DNA of 57,090 bases from Bdellovibrionales bacterium GWB1_55_8 (GTDB taxonomy: Bacteria > Bdellovibrionota > UBA1018). A program made the translations under genes and the position numbers. Each line of letters begins with the position of its first letter. The stretch's first letter is position 1. The notes under the pieces were generated by a model. It saw only the letters and a list, made by a program, of their open reading frames with translations, ran no database searches and was not told where the DNA came from. The DNA is taken from NCBI GenBank assembly GCA_001769835.1, contig MEPR01000036.1, forward strand, positions 1-57,090. Reading direction: 5' to 3'. Below are positions 17,243 to 27,404 of this stretch, one piece after another.

Positions 17243-19320
17243 CGCCTTTTCACGTCTCCCCGGGCGAAGATGCTCGCAACGAAGTTCAGCACGTCGGTCG
17301 AGCAGATTTCACAATACCCGTAGTTCTGGATCAGGCGCGTCTTGACGATATCGATCTTCTCCTGCGTGGACTTGTCGACCACGTTTGAAACGAGCGACGT
17401 CAGCTTGATCGTATCCTTCTGGTCTTCGAACAGCTTCAATTCGAGCGCCTTGTGCAGGCGCTCATTGGTCTTGTAATCGAAAGTCCGGCCCTCGATCGCG
17501 AGCGCGCCGATGTAGTTCATGATCTCGCGGCGGAAATCATCTTTGCGACTTTCCGGAATATCGATCTTCTCCTCGATCGACCGCATCAGCCGCTCATCGG
17601 GTTCCTCGTCCTGCCCCGTATACTTGTTCTTCACCTTTTCGCGCTGGGTATACGCCTTGATGTTGTCGACGTAATTGGCACAAAGCTTCGAGATGGCGTC
17701 CTCGTCGGCCGAAATCGCACGTTGAACCTCGTTTTTCACGATGTCCTCATACTCCTGCTTCACAGCCGCGAGAATTTCCTTGTACTCCCGGCGCCTCTCG
17801 TCACTTCCGATCAGGGCGTGATGTTTCAGGCCACCTTCGAGTTCATTCATCACCATGAAAGGATTCACGCAGCCCACCTCACCCGCCTTGTCATTCACAA
17901 GGGCGTTCGAGATCTTGTCCTGAACATAACGAGGCGAAATACCGTCCAGTCCTTCCCGGATCGCTTCCTTCCTGAGTTCCTTCACGTTGTCTTCGGTGTA
18001 ACCGGTCAGGGTTTTGCCATCGTAAAGTTTTAATTTCTGAAGCAGTGACAGGTTCGCCTTCTTCGGTTGCTCCAGGCGGGTCATGATGGCCCACATGGCT
18101 GCCGTCTCGATCGTGTGCGGAGCGATGTGCTTGCCCTTGATCTTGTTGGCATTGAAGTCCTTCTCGTAAATCTTGACCTCCTGTTTCAGCTTCGTGATGT
18201 ATGGCACGTCGATCTTGACGGTACGGTCACGAAGAGCTTCCATGAACTCGTTGTTCTGGAGCTTCTTGAACTCAGGTTCGTTCGTGTGACCGATGATGAC
18301 CTCATCAATATCCGTCTGCGGGAATTTCTTTGGCTTGATCTTGTGCTCCTGGGACGCGCCAAGCAGGTCATACAGGAAGGCCACATCGAGCTTCAGAACC
18401 TCGATGAATTCCACGATACCGCGGTTTGCGATATTGAACTCGCCATCGAAGTTGAAGGCACGAGGATCGGAATCCGAGCCATATTCCGCTATTTTCCGGT
18501 AATTGATATCGCCAGTCAGCTCCGTGGAGTCCTGGTTTTTTTCGTCCTTCGGCTGGAATGTCCCGATACCGATGCGGTCACGCTCGGACAGGATCATCCG
18601 CTGCACCTTTACATGCTGCATGACCTTGTTGAAGTCACCTTGGTAGCGTTTCATGAATTCGCGCTGAACAAAACGGCAGGCCGGGCACAGGTCACCCGTA
18701 ATATTGACCTTGTACGGGGATTTGTTGCCTTTATTGAGCTCTTCCATCAGCCTCGGACGCATTTCCTCAGGGAAAAGCTTCAACGGGTCCTCGTGCATCG
18801 GGCACGCCATTTCAGTCGCATTTCCAAGGATGTGGTCCCCGTTATCCTTGCCATCCACCCAGCGGAACGTATAAAGAGCGCCTTCATCGGTCTTTGAGTA
18901 CCGCTCCAGGCCCTTCTTGAGAAGACGCGCGATCGTGGATTTCGCGGAACCGACGGGCCCATGAAGAAGCAGAACGCGCTTTTCAGTACCATAGCCATAA
19001 GCCGCCGATTTGAAGAAGTGAACAAGCTTCATCAGCGGTACATCAAGGCCGAAAACGGCATCTTTTCCGCCGTCGATCGGATCATCGAAAAATTTGTAAC
19101 GAACGATGTTTTTCTTGTACTCGACATACGATCCGGTGCCCCAGCCCAGGATCATGTCGTACATCCGCTGGAAAGCGTTACGGGCGATGTTGGGGTTCTT
19201 TTTCACAAGGTCCAGGTAGTCGAAGAGCGTGCCTTCCCAGTGAAAGTTTCTGAATTCTTTTTCAGCGCTGTTATCAGTTAAAATTCGGAGCCAACCGTTA
19301 TCTGAACCCGTTCCGCCCAT
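17239..19320 (-). CDS. prkA: PrkA-type AAA+ protein/serine kinase
   Basis: About 693 residues from the ATG at 19320; in-frame GTG codons 6-9 bp earlier lie within the GGAAGGTGG ribosome site and are less likely. The N-terminal AAA+ domain has [12 protein letters not shown] (Walker A, about 121-129) and [11 protein letters not shown]. Mid-protein [14 protein letters not shown] and [12 protein letters not shown] are hallmark PrkA segments, and the C-terminal domain is the weakly kinase-like part. Family members are reported as serine kinases or as AAA proteases acting in stress and stationary phase. First gene of prkA-yeaH-spoVR; a 244-bp gap to the divergent PP2C gene should hold its promoter. 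A phosphatase next door is suggestive, not proof, of a kinase/phosphatase pair. Confidence 0.94.
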   Translation of the reverse strand: MGGTGSDNGWLRILTDNSAEKEFRNFHWEGTLFDYLDLVKKNPNIARNAFQRMYDMILGWGTGSYVEYKKNIVRYKFFDDPIDGGKDAVFGLDVPLMKLVHFFKSAAYGYGTEKRVLLLHGPVGSAKSTIARLLKKGLERYSKTDEGALYTFRWVDGKDNGDHILGNATEMACPMHEDPLKLFPEEMRPRLMEELNKGNKSPYKVNITGDLCPACRFVQREFMKRYQGDFNKVMQHVKVQRMILSERDRIGIGTFQPKDEKNQDSTELTGDINYRKIAEYGSDSDPRAFNFDGEFNIANRGIVEFIEVLKLDVAFLYDLLGASQEHKIKPKKFPQTDIDEVIIGHTNEPEFKKLQNNEFMEALRDRTVKIDVPYITKLKQEVKIYEKDFNANKIKGKHIAPHTIETAAMWAIMTRLEQPKKANLSLLQKLKLYDGKTLTGYTEDNVKELRKEAIREGLDGISPRYVQDKISNALVNDKAGEVGCVNPFMVMNELEGGLKHHALIGSDERRREYKEILAAVKQEYEDIVKNEVQRAISADEDAISKLCANYVDNIKAYTQREKVKNKYTGQDEEPDERLMRSIEEKIDIPESRKDDFRREIMNYIGALAIEGRTFDYKTNERLHKALELKLFEDQKDTIKLTSLVSNVVDKSTQEKIDIVKTRLIQNYGYCEICSTDVLNFVASIFARGDVKRR

Positions 19321-19528
19321 ATCCACCACCTTCCGTTGCCGTGCTACTGCTGATGATAATAATCTGCCGTTGGGCCCGAGCTTCGTGCGTCGGCCCGTCC
19401 CTACCCGTTCATTTTAGCCGCACAAGAAAGCGCCTGTCCAGCTGAGGCTAAGGTTCTGGGCGGGGAAATCAAAAACGGACCCAAAGACTCAGAGATCAGC
19501 CCCTCGCTTCAGTCAACCGCTCAATGTA

Positions 19529-19558
19529 TTGGAACTTTAGTCGAGAATGTCGGATATT
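19529..19558 (+). promoter_or_regulatory. Candidate promoter giving a leaderless PP2C transcript
   Basis: TTGGAA (19529-19534), 18-base spacer, GATATT (19553-19558). Transcription would start at or next to the ATG at 19565, and no Shine-Dalgarno sequence is evident before that ATG. The hexamers are imperfect, so this is tentative. Confidence 0.3.
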
Positions 19559-19564
19559 AAATAG

Positions 19565-20317
19565 ATGCGCTTCAGCGTAGGCTACGCAACAGACGTCGGC
19601 AGAAAACGCGCCCAGAACCAGGACAGCTTCGCGGCTGTCCCTGAACTGGGTCTTTTCATCGTTGCAGATGGAATGGGCGGCCACCGGGGAGGCGAGACCG
19701 CAAGCGCCATGGTCGCGGATGTTGTGCCCGCCAAAATGAAAGCTGCAGCAGGTAATACAAAGCAAGATCCTCATGACGCCCTTGCGGAATCCATCAAGTC
19801 CGCAAACGCGGCGATTCACAAACGCGCTGCACAGGATCCCTCTCTGCAAGGCATGGGGACGACCACGACCGCCCTCCTGTTTCGCAACGAATCGCTGATC
19901 ATCGGACACGTCGGCGATAGCCGCTGTTATTTTTTTCGGCCCAGTTCGATCTGGCAGATCACGCGGGACCACTCACTCGTGCAAGAGAAACTGCGCGCTG
20001 GCCTGATCACCCGGGAACAAGCGAAGACGGACCGGATGAAGAACGTCATCACGCGCTCGGTCGGGTACGAACCCGGCGTCGAGGTCGATCTATACGATAT
20101 GCCGGTTCTGCCTGGCGATGTATTCCTCCTCTGCTCAGATGGACTTTCCGGAATGGTGGAAGACGGGCAGATTCTCGAAACCGTGCAAAAGTGCGTCATT
20201 GATGGAAACGACCCGAAACGCGCCGTAGACGAGCTCGTTGACATGGCAAACAGGAACGGCGGGGACGATAACGTGACGGTGGTGATCATAAAGGTGCTGG
20301 GTTCGAATGGCGGATAA
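19565..20317 (+). CDS. PP2C-family Ser/Thr protein phosphatase
   Basis: 250 residues, the normal size of a bacterial stand-alone PP2C (PrpC/Stp-like). Metal-binding motifs are all present: [10 protein letters not shown] (first Asp), [49 protein letters not shown] and [10 protein letters not shown]. It dephosphorylates Ser/Thr in the cytoplasm in a Mn/Mg-dependent way. The ATG at 19565 lacks an obvious ribosome site. Its last 11 bp overlap the M23 peptidase start, so the two are coupled. Possible partners are PrkA, encoded divergently, or an unlinked Hanks-type kinase. Confidence 0.93.
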   Translation: MRFSVGYATDVGRKRAQNQDSFAAVPELGLFIVADGMGGHRGGETASAMVADVVPAKMKAAAGNTKQDPHDALAESIKSANAAIHKRAAQDPSLQGMGTTTTALLFRNESLIIGHVGDSRCYFFRPSSIWQITRDHSLVQEKLRAGLITREQAKTDRMKNVITRSVGYEPGVEVDLYDMPVLPGDVFLLCSDGLSGMVEDGQILETVQKCVIDGNDPKRAVDELVDMANRNGGDDNVTVVIIKVLGSNGG

Positions 20318-21299
20318 GTATTTCACGATTCTGATTGTTCCTGAGAAAACCTCGAAGGTCCGGAAGATCCTGGTGCCCGGCTGGATACTGAAGGGAGCCG
20401 CGATCGGACTCTCTTTCGTTGCGCTCGTCGGCATCATCATGGTGCTCGACTACTGGTACGTCATGAACCAGATCGGCGAGAACAAGCAGCTCAAAATGGA
20501 AAACCGGCGACTGCGCCAGCAGGTGCAGGTTTTTCAGAACAAACTGACGACTATCGAAAGCACGATGGAGCGCGTGAAGACGTTTGTCACCCGCCTCAAG
20601 GTCATCACGAATATCGAGGATCGGAGCGGCCTGCTCGAGAACCTGAACAGAACGAAGCTGCCCGAAGCCGCCACGAACATCGGTACTCAGGAAAACACGA
20701 CCGCCGACTCGACCGCCGGACCGACCACCCCGCCCACGGCTTCCTGGAACTCCGCCGACCCGCGCGACCCGGAGGACGTCCAACTCAGGAAGGAATATGA
20801 ACAGCTCGATACCATGTTTTCCGAGCTGAATCAGGACTCGCTGTTCGTTGAACAGATGCTTCAAGATCAATACGAACTCCTGGCCGATCAGAAATCGTTC
20901 CTTGCAGCGCGTCCAACCGTGAAGCCCGCCATCGGATATTTTACGTCAGGTTTCGGCGTCCGCCGCTCGCCTTTCGGTGGACGGGCAAAGATGCACGAGG
21001 GTCTGGACATCGCAAACCGTCCGGGAACCCTGATTCGCGCGCCCGCCAATGGGACGGTGATTTTCTCGGATACCAAAGCTGGATATGGCCAAACGGTCAT
21101 CCTTGACCACGGATATGGCGTCGAAACCTGGTATGCGCATACGCGGAAGCTCCTGGTCAGCAAAGGCCAGAAAGTGCGGCGCGGCGAGAACATTGCGCAG
21201 CTCGGAAACAGCGGACGGTCGACCGGTCCGCACCTGCATTACGAAGTTCGGGTGAATGGAACTCCGGTCGATCCGCTCACCTATATTTTGGAGAATTAG
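20307..21299 (+). CDS. Membrane-anchored M23 peptidase (LytM-type)
   Basis: 330 residues: a cytoplasmic stub, one membrane span at about 30-52 (AAIGLSFVALVGIIMVLDYW), a coiled coil at about 57-100, an Asn/Thr-rich linker, and a C-terminal M23 domain. Zinc ligands are intact (MHEGLDIA and GPHLHYEV with HxH), so it should be an active glycyl/DD-endopeptidase acting on peptidoglycan rather than an EnvC-like activator. The layout resembles the stalked M23 proteins found in many Gram-negatives. It overlaps the PP2C gene by 11 bp and precedes secA by 46 bp. Translating it to its stop brings ribosomes next to the secA leader hairpin. Confidence 0.92.
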   Translation: MADKYFTILIVPEKTSKVRKILVPGWILKGAAIGLSFVALVGIIMVLDYWYVMNQIGENKQLKMENRRLRQQVQVFQNKLTTIESTMERVKTFVTRLKVITNIEDRSGLLENLNRTKLPEAATNIGTQENTTADSTAGPTTPPTASWNSADPRDPEDVQLRKEYEQLDTMFSELNQDSLFVEQMLQDQYELLADQKSFLAARPTVKPAIGYFTSGFGVRRSPFGGRAKMHEGLDIANRPGTLIRAPANGTVIFSDTKAGYGQTVILDHGYGVETWYAHTRKLLVSKGQKVRRGENIAQLGNSGRSTGPHLHYEVRVNGTPVDPLTYILEN

Positions 21300-21310
21300 C
21301 TCGTGACAGC

Positions 21311-21339
21311 TGAGCCTGGGACCGTTAAAGTCAGGCTCA
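21311..21339 (+). promoter_or_regulatory. 8-bp hairpin covering the secA ribosome-binding region
   Basis: TGAGCCTG (21311-21318) and CAGGCTCA (21332-21339) are perfect inverse copies with a 13-base loop. The stem ends 6 bases before the secA ATG (21346) and buries AGG, the only Shine-Dalgarno-like triplet there. It starts 12 bases after the M23 stop, so terminating ribosomes could open it. Confidence 0.5.
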
Positions 21340-21345
21340 AAAGTT

Positions 21346-24234
21346 ATGCAAGCCCTTCAAAAAATTGGCAGAAAAATCTTCGGCACGCAAAACGAGCGTG
21401 AACTAAAATCCATCCGTCCGATCGTGGACCGGATCAATCAGCTGGAGTCGAGCATCAAGCCGCTCTCCGACGAGCAGCTGCGCGGGAAGACCGCTGAGTT
21501 CAAGGAACGCCTCGCAAAGGGTGAAACACTGGATCAGATCCTGCCTGAAGCGTTTGCAGTGGTACGCGAAGCCGCGTGGCGGACGATCGGCCAGCGCCAT
21601 TATGACGTCCAGCTGATCGGCGGCATCACTCTTCACCGCGGACGAATCGCCGAGATGCGCACCGGTGAAGGAAAAACCCTGGTTGCCACTTTGCCGTGTT
21701 ACCTCAACGCGCTGACCGGAAAGGGCGTGCACGTCATCACGGTCAATGATTATCTCGCCCGCCGCGACGCCGGCTGGATGGGTCAGGTGCATAAGTTCCT
21801 GGGCCTCACTACCGGTATCATCGTTCACGGACTCAGCGATATTCAGCGCAAACAGAACTACGCCTGCGACATCACTTACGGCACCAATAATGAGTTCGGA
21901 TTTGATTACCTGCGCGACAACATGAAATTCCGCCTGGAAGACTATGTCCAGCGCGAGCTTCATTACTGCATTGTGGACGAGGTGGACTCGATTCTGATCG
22001 ACGAGGCTCGGACCCCGCTCATCATCAGCGGACCGACCGAGGATTCGACGGACCTCTATTACAAAATCAATTCCTCGCTCATCAAGTCGAACCTTATCGC
22101 AGGCAGCTCAAAGCGCGAAGGTGATGACCGCGTCGAGGAAGGCGACTACGTTGTCGACGAAAAATCGAAGACGGCGGCGCTGACCCTCGAGGGTGTCAGC
22201 AAGATAGAGCAGGTTCTCGGAGTGTCGAACCTGTACGACCCGATGAATATCGAGCTTCTCCATCACGTGAACCAGGCACTCCGGGCCCACGTGCTTTTCA
22301 AGCGGGATGTCGACTACGTCGTCAAAGACGGCGAAGTGATGATTGTCGACGAATTCACCGGACGCCTGATGCCGGGGCGCCGCTGGTCGGACGGTCTTCA
22401 TCAGGCGATCGAAGCCAAGGAAGATGTGTCGATCGAGAACGAGAACCAGACACTTGCCACGATCACCTTCCAGAATTACTTCCGCATGTACGAGAAGCTC
22501 TCTGGCATGACAGGTACCGCGGACACCGAAGCCACGGAATTCAAGCAGATCTACAAGCTCGACGTCACGGTTATTCCCACGAACAAACCCATGGTTCGCC
22601 AGGATCATGCGGACATGATCTTCAAGTCCGAACAGAGCAAGTACAAAGCCATTCTCACGGAGATCAATCAGCTTCGGGAAAAGGGCCAGCCCGTGCTCGT
22701 CGGAACCGTATCGGTTGAAAAATCCGAACGCCTCGCGGCCCTGCTGAAACGCGAAGGAATCAAACATCACGTCCTGAACGCGAAACAGCACGAACGCGAA
22801 GCCGACATCGTCGCGCAGGCCGGGCGAAAAGGCGCATTGACGATTTCCACCAACATGGCAGGCCGCGGAACCGACATCCTGCTCGGCGGAAATCCCGACG
22901 CTCTCGCCAAAGCCGAAGTAGGCTCACTCGCATCTGATGCGACCCCCGAAGAGCGGGATGCCTACGAAAAGACATTCAATGAAACCCTCGTGAAATGGCG
23001 CGAGAAGTGCGCAAAAGAGAGGGAAGAGGTCCTGGCCGCCGGCGGTCTTTTCATTCTGGGCACCGAACGCCATGAATCCCGTCGCATCGACAACCAGCTT
23101 CGTGGCCGTGCGGGACGTCAGGGCGACGCGGGCCAGAGCCGTTTCTATCTGTCCCTCGACGACGATCTCATGCGCATCTTCGGCAGCGTCAATATCGGAC
23201 GCTTCATGGAAGAAGACATGCCGATCGAGCATCGGTGGATCACGAAAGCGATCGAGAATGCGCAACGAAAAGTCGAAGGTCATAATTACGACATCCGTAA
23301 ACACCTTCTGAAATACGACGACGTCATGAACGACCAGCGAAAGGTCGTTTATGGATGGCGTAAAGAAGTCCTCAAGCGCGAAAATCTCAAGGAGATGGTC
23401 TTCTCGATGGTCGACGAAATGTCGAGCGCCATCGCCACTGATTTCTTCCCGAACGGAAAACTCCGCAAAGTCAACGGACGCCCGTTCCTCGACCGCAAAG
23501 AACTGAATGACGCCGTTCGCACCACACTTCAGATCAACGTGGAGATCAAGGAAGAGGACATTCACCCCTTCAACGACGAGGGGCTGCGCAAGCTGATCAA
23601 CACCCTTGCGGAACGCGCTTACTCGACGAAAGAACAGCAACTCGGGGACGATACCGTCCGGCAGATCGAACGCATGATCCTGCTCTCGACGATCGACCAT
23701 CTCTGGAAGGACCACCTTCTCGCGATGGACCACCTCCGCGAGGGCGTCGGCCTGCAGGGCTACGCTCAGAAAGATCCGCTGATCGAATACAAGAAACAGG
23801 GCTACAAGTTCTTCGAACTGATGATGAACCAGATCACGGGAGACGTTGTGCGCAAGCTCTTTGCCGTCCAGCTTGCGCAGGCCGAAAACGAGTTCATCGA
23901 AGCTGAAGATGAATTCAGTCCGTCGAACATGCAGTACAACGTGACGGAAACCGGAGACCTCGTTCCGCAGCCGTCCGGCGCTATTTCAGCCGCACCCAAG
24001 GCTGCGCCTGAAAAAACCGGCGGAGCCCCGTTTATGATGCCAATGCGGGCCCCTCGTCAGATGACTCTGGGCCGAGGCCAGATGGCCAGCCCGATGGCGG
24101 GCGGCGGGATGGCCGCACCAGCTCCGGCACCGACACTGGGTGCGGGGCTTCCGGCCGGCGGACCCAAAACGGGGCGGAACGACCCATGTCCCTGTGGCAG
24201 CGGCAAGAAATACAAGAAGTGCCACGGCGTTTGA
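21346..24234 (+). CDS. secA: Preprotein translocase ATPase SecA
   Basis: SecA drives preproteins through SecYEG by ATP hydrolysis. Over 962 residues the family landmarks are in order: [16 protein letters not shown] (Walker A, about 105-115), [53 protein letters not shown] (DEVD box), [16 protein letters not shown] in the crosslinking region, [13 protein letters not shown] and the GRAGRQGD helicase motif VI. A Met/Pro/Gly-rich linker then leads to a SEC-C zinc motif ([18 protein letters not shown]). It is longer than the E. coli protein. The ATG at 21346 has a weak ribosome site within a hairpin, hinting at translational control. SecM is absent. Confidence 0.97.
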   Translation: MQALQKIGRKIFGTQNERELKSIRPIVDRINQLESSIKPLSDEQLRGKTAEFKERLAKGETLDQILPEAFAVVREAAWRTIGQRHYDVQLIGGITLHRGRIAEMRTGEGKTLVATLPCYLNALTGKGVHVITVNDYLARRDAGWMGQVHKFLGLTTGIIVHGLSDIQRKQNYACDITYGTNNEFGFDYLRDNMKFRLEDYVQRELHYCIVDEVDSILIDEARTPLIISGPTEDSTDLYYKINSSLIKSNLIAGSSKREGDDRVEEGDYVVDEKSKTAALTLEGVSKIEQVLGVSNLYDPMNIELLHHVNQALRAHVLFKRDVDYVVKDGEVMIVDEFTGRLMPGRRWSDGLHQAIEAKEDVSIENENQTLATITFQNYFRMYEKLSGMTGTADTEATEFKQIYKLDVTVIPTNKPMVRQDHADMIFKSEQSKYKAILTEINQLREKGQPVLVGTVSVEKSERLAALLKREGIKHHVLNAKQHEREADIVAQAGRKGALTISTNMAGRGTDILLGGNPDALAKAEVGSLASDATPEERDAYEKTFNETLVKWREKCAKEREEVLAAGGLFILGTERHESRRIDNQLRGRAGRQGDAGQSRFYLSLDDDLMRIFGSVNIGRFMEEDMPIEHRWITKAIENAQRKVEGHNYDIRKHLLKYDDVMNDQRKVVYGWRKEVLKRENLKEMVFSMVDEMSSAIATDFFPNGKLRKVNGRPFLDRKELNDAVRTTLQINVEIKEEDIHPFNDEGLRKLINTLAERAYSTKEQQLGDDTVRQIERMILLSTIDHLWKDHLLAMDHLREGVGLQGYAQKDPLIEYKKQGYKFFELMMNQITGDVVRKLFAVQLAQAENEFIEAEDEFSPSNMQYNVTETGDLVPQPSGAISAAPKAAPEKTGGAPFMMPMRAPRQMTLGRGQMASPMAGGGMAAPAPAPTLGAGLPAGGPKTGRNDPCPCGSGKKYKKCHGV

Positions 24235-24263
24235 GAGGCTAGTCATTTGGCTCGTCGACATTC

Positions 24264-24289
24264 AGGTGCTATCCTGATCAAGAGCACCT
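24264..24289 (+). promoter_or_regulatory. 7-bp inverted repeat abutting a start codon
   Basis: AGGTGCT (24264-24270) and AGCACCT (24283-24289) are perfect inverse copies, the second ending at the base before the ATG at 24290. The likely ribosome site AAGAG (24280-24284) lies at the base of the stem, so folding could limit translation of the next gene. Confidence 0.4.
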
Positions 24290-25291
24290 ATGTCGCCAAA
24301 AGACGATCTCACAGGAATTGAAGAATATTCGCGGAACTCGGAGGAGCCGGCAGCTCAGGCCTCCGACAACGACCTGTTCCCCACGACAGTGCCGGAGACA
24401 CCCGAGCAAGTGGACGATTTCGCGCCGATCAGTGCCACAGACGAAATCGACCCGAGCAGCACCTCGCAGCAAAGCTCCGCATTCAGCACAGTGACGGAAT
24501 CCGCCGCCACGGAAACCGTGGGCGAGGAAGACCTTCCTGACCTTTCCCAGAATTTCAGCAGCCACGAAGCGCCTGCCGCACCCACCTTGGAAGCCGAAGA
24601 ACCGACCATCGAGGAGTCCGGCGCCACGGAACCTCTGGAACAGGTCCGACGCTATGCCGAACAACTCAGTGAACGCCGCGAAAGCGTTCCAGCTGCATTT
24701 CCGTTCAGCGTTCTGATTGAAGGAAAGCTCCTTCCGGAAGAAAAAGAGAAACTGGTCGACGTGCTTTCACGCGAACAAATGGGAATCCGCGAAGTGGACC
24801 TCGAGCCCCAATTTGAAGGCGATCGCATTTTGATTCCGCGGATCAGCGAATTTGCGGCGGTCCTGTTGATTCAGGCACTCAGGAACGTGCGCGCGAATAT
24901 TCAAGCCGGGCCGTCAGACGAGATTTTCTCCACTGCGGACACCCGGGACGATGCCCGCTCCACTTCCAGAGTGAAGAAAGGGGCGATGCAATCAGATGCT
25001 GGCCATCCCGCAGAAGCCCTGCCAATCACCGCCGGCCCATCGATTCCCTGGATAGCGAATTACAAGATTCTTGGCGTGCTCACGGCAAGCGCCTCTTTGA
25101 AATCGACCTCCATCGAAACCGAAACCTCGACGGAGTATCTTGAACTTCTTGAATCACTTCAGCTCGAACTTCGTTATCGAGCGCACCACAAAGGCGCTTC
25201 AGCGATCCTGAACTACTCGATTCAGCTCACGCCGCTGCAGATGTCGAGTCACTACCGGGTATCCGTGTCGGGCACGGCGATTAAAACCTAG
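24290..25291 (+). CDS. Acidic protein with C-terminal YbjQ-like domain
   Basis: 333 residues. Residues 1-125 are acidic and disordered (Glu/Ser/Thr-rich). About 135-210 form a compact alpha/beta stretch (FPFSVLIEGKLLPEEKEKLVDVL). The last 90 residues (YKILGVLTASASL, LELLESLQLELRYRAHHKGA, YRVSVSGTAIKT) follow the YbjQ/DUF74 pattern in which 'GA-A' precedes a final strand and a 'GTA' end. YbjQ proteins are pentameric and of unclear function. No signal peptide, so cytoplasmic. The gene follows secA by 55 bp, and its TAG stop overlaps the stop of the convergent S8 protease gene in a shared CTAG. Overall role unknown. Confidence 0.72.
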   Translation: MSPKDDLTGIEEYSRNSEEPAAQASDNDLFPTTVPETPEQVDDFAPISATDEIDPSSTSQQSSAFSTVTESAATETVGEEDLPDLSQNFSSHEAPAAPTLEAEEPTIEESGATEPLEQVRRYAEQLSERRESVPAAFPFSVLIEGKLLPEEKEKLVDVLSREQMGIREVDLEPQFEGDRILIPRISEFAAVLLIQALRNVRANIQAGPSDEIFSTADTRDDARSTSRVKKGAMQSDAGHPAEALPITAGPSIPWIANYKILGVLTASASLKSTSIETETSTEYLELLESLQLELRYRAHHKGASAILNYSIQLTPLQMSSHYRVSVSGTAIKT

Positions 25292-27219
25292 GGACTTAAG
25301 CCCAGGTCCGTGGCATGCAGCAAACTCGCCTGTTTCCGGGCCTGCTCCATCATGGTCTGGGGATCGAAAACGCGTACCTTTCGCATCACCACCGAATCTT
25401 CGCGATTCACTCGCAACACGCGAGTTTCCGCCGCTCCTACAATGGCTTCCTTCAACTGCGCCGAAGAAAGGACCGGGAATTCAGCTGAAAGCATGGTAAC
25501 GGCGGCAGTGATCGCGGGCGTTGAACAGGAGGTGCCGCCGGGGCACATTCCGGTATACGACTCGTAAGCATACACATCGACGCGTTCACCATGATTTGAG
25601 TAATCCGCGATCCGCGCGTTTGATCCGTTCTCACCTCGGGTGAGGGCGCCTACGCATAGAATGCGGGAGTCATCCCGCCAGTCTCGAGGAAGATCACTGA
25701 AACAGGGGGCAATAGGATCTAATTCAACTTTGCTGGCGGAATTGCCTGCTGCCATCACCCATAGCCATGGCGACCGGGCAATACTCTGCTCTCCGCCGCT
25801 TTGCTCAATCACCCGCCTGAGCTGCGCGCTCAACGAAACAGACACAATCTTTGGAAGCTCTGTAGCGGAGCCGGAATTCGTGGAGTAGCTCCGCAGAGCT
25901 TCCTGCGCGCCAAAACGGCTTTCCCAGGAAACGAGACCGAAAGGTCTGTCTTCAAGAAATTGACGCAGCGTCTGAACTTTCCAGAAGCGAAGATCAACCT
26001 TTCGCGCGGAAAGGAGCGAAGGACTTTCCCTGCTGATCACGCTCAGTAAAGTGGCCGTGGTCGCACTTCCGTGAGCGAAGTCCTCGCGAATTGCCGGAAG
26101 CCACGGATTGGAATCATCATCAGCGTAATCACGCGAGCCCCCAAGATAAAGCCCGAGCTCGGGAAACCTGAGGAAATCGAGTCCGGAATCAATGAAAGCG
26201 ACGCGGACTGCATCAGCTGCCGGTTCAGAATGCTTGGGTAATTCGGGATTATCGCGGTCCCGGAATCGGGCATAGTATTCAGCGACACGTTTTCCAGCAT
26301 CACCTCCGCCGCCAAGATCAGACACCGCAGCCTGGACGACGCGCGCAGGATCCTCACGCGTTCGATGAAGAAAGGAAAACTCACGTCCTGGCGCCGGAAC
26401 CAGCGCAAGTAACGCGTAGGGATGCAGAAAGGGCGCCAGGTCGTCAGCGATGACAAGGTCACGTCCCAGTGCCGCTCCCAAATCACGTGCGGTATCCAAT
26501 CCTCCGCTGCCATAAGAATCAAGCAAGGCAAGAAGGACGCGGTACCGGTCCATCTCCTTTGCATACGTTTGAAGCAACTCACGGTATTTTCCGGCAATGG
26601 AAACGATCGTCGCCTCAGCGATGGAAAAAGCCCGCGCCCTGCGGTCCACCAGAACAAGAAGACTCGACAACTCCTCGTCGGAGAATTTGCTTCGCAGACG
26701 CTCACCAATATAAGGCGGGGTTAAGCCAAGACGGATGTCGAGCCAGCCGGGTGAGTTCGGTTTCCGTGCGGACAGGAAGCGATTCACCTCGATATCGCTG
26801 GCGTCGGAAAACGAAAACGTGGGCTCCGGTATTTCAAAAAGCCTGAGATAGGCCATGAGATCACCGAGACGCTTTCCCGGCGCGAGAAGGTCTCTGAAAC
26901 AACTCATCAGTTCTCGCAAAGCTTCGTCACCATCGGTGTGAGCGAGCATGCAAGTGTCCGGCAGCCTATCCAGAACAGGCCCGGTGCTTAAGGCTGCCTG
27001 ATCTGGGTTCAGAGCTTCGCTTTGCGCGGTTGCTGCGCTACTTTCTTCAATGGCCTCCTCGATGGCGCGGACGACAGCGCCGGACTGCAGGTTTTCGACA
27101 GCCTGTTTGATTTTTTCCTGATCAGAGCGTTCAGGCGAGCACCCACCTGCAGCGAAAGCCAGCAAAGCCATCGCAAACGCAGGGATCAGCTGAATTCGAG
27201 TGAAAACAGGCAGGCGCAA
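25288..27219 (-). CDS. S8 (subtilisin-like) serine protease lipoprotein
   Basis: About 643 residues from TTG at 27219, preceded by a full AAGGAGG at a 6-base spacing; a TTG 21 bp earlier would bury this site. A signal peptide leads to AAGGC, a plausible lipobox (Cys about 27). A helical domain of about 300 residues precedes the S8 fold. The triad is visible: VAFIDSGLDF (Asp, about 344), FAHGSATTATLL (His, about 382) and GTSCSTPAITAA (Ser, about 562), with WVMAAGNS as the oxyanion Asn. The His motif departs from the usual HGTHVAG. It is probably an envelope protease with an unusually large N-terminal domain; substrate unknown. Confidence 0.85.
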   Translation of the reverse strand: MRLPVFTRIQLIPAFAMALLAFAAGGCSPERSDQEKIKQAVENLQSGAVVRAIEEAIEESSAATAQSEALNPDQAALSTGPVLDRLPDTCMLAHTDGDEALRELMSCFRDLLAPGKRLGDLMAYLRLFEIPEPTFSFSDASDIEVNRFLSARKPNSPGWLDIRLGLTPPYIGERLRSKFSDEELSSLLVLVDRRARAFSIAEATIVSIAGKYRELLQTYAKEMDRYRVLLALLDSYGSGGLDTARDLGAALGRDLVIADDLAPFLHPYALLALVPAPGREFSFLHRTREDPARVVQAAVSDLGGGGDAGKRVAEYYARFRDRDNPELPKHSEPAADAVRVAFIDSGLDFLRFPELGLYLGGSRDYADDDSNPWLPAIREDFAHGSATTATLLSVISRESPSLLSARKVDLRFWKVQTLRQFLEDRPFGLVSWESRFGAQEALRSYSTNSGSATELPKIVSVSLSAQLRRVIEQSGGEQSIARSPWLWVMAAGNSASKVELDPIAPCFSDLPRDWRDDSRILCVGALTRGENGSNARIADYSNHGERVDVYAYESYTGMCPGGTSCSTPAITAAVTMLSAEFPVLSSAQLKEAIVGAAETRVLRVNREDSVVMRKVRVFDPQTMMEQARKQASLLHATDLGLSP

Positions 27220-27363
27220 TCCAGTCCTCCTTCGGCTCAACAGGCCGACGACCGTTGAGCAAGCGTCGTGCCCAGAGCCGGCGAAAGAAAATCTACGATT
27301 TCAGCGTCTTGTGACCGCTCAGGGCGGCCTTTTTGATCAGCGATCGAGGGACTGTATAAACTT

Positions 27364-27393
27364 TCGACAATGTGGGGCATGAATTGTGATAAG
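27364..27393 (+). promoter_or_regulatory. Candidate promoter for tmRNA
   Basis: TCGACA (27364-27369), an 18-base spacer and an extended -10 TGTGATAAG (GATAAG at 27388-27393) lie just before the tmRNA 5' end. A start near 27400 would leave a few bases for RNase P to remove. The hexamers are imperfect. Confidence 0.3.
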
Positions 27394-27404
27394 AACTACT
27401 CATT

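Noticed and set aside
18067-18897. Plus-strand frame of 276 codons inside prkA
   Set aside because: It is a codon-bias shadow of prkA with leucine/valine-rich pseudo-protein and no ribosome site.
27315-27336. Terminator-like CCGC-TCAGG-GCGG with T-run upstream of tmRNA
   Set aside because: The stem is only four base pairs and no plus-strand gene ends before it.
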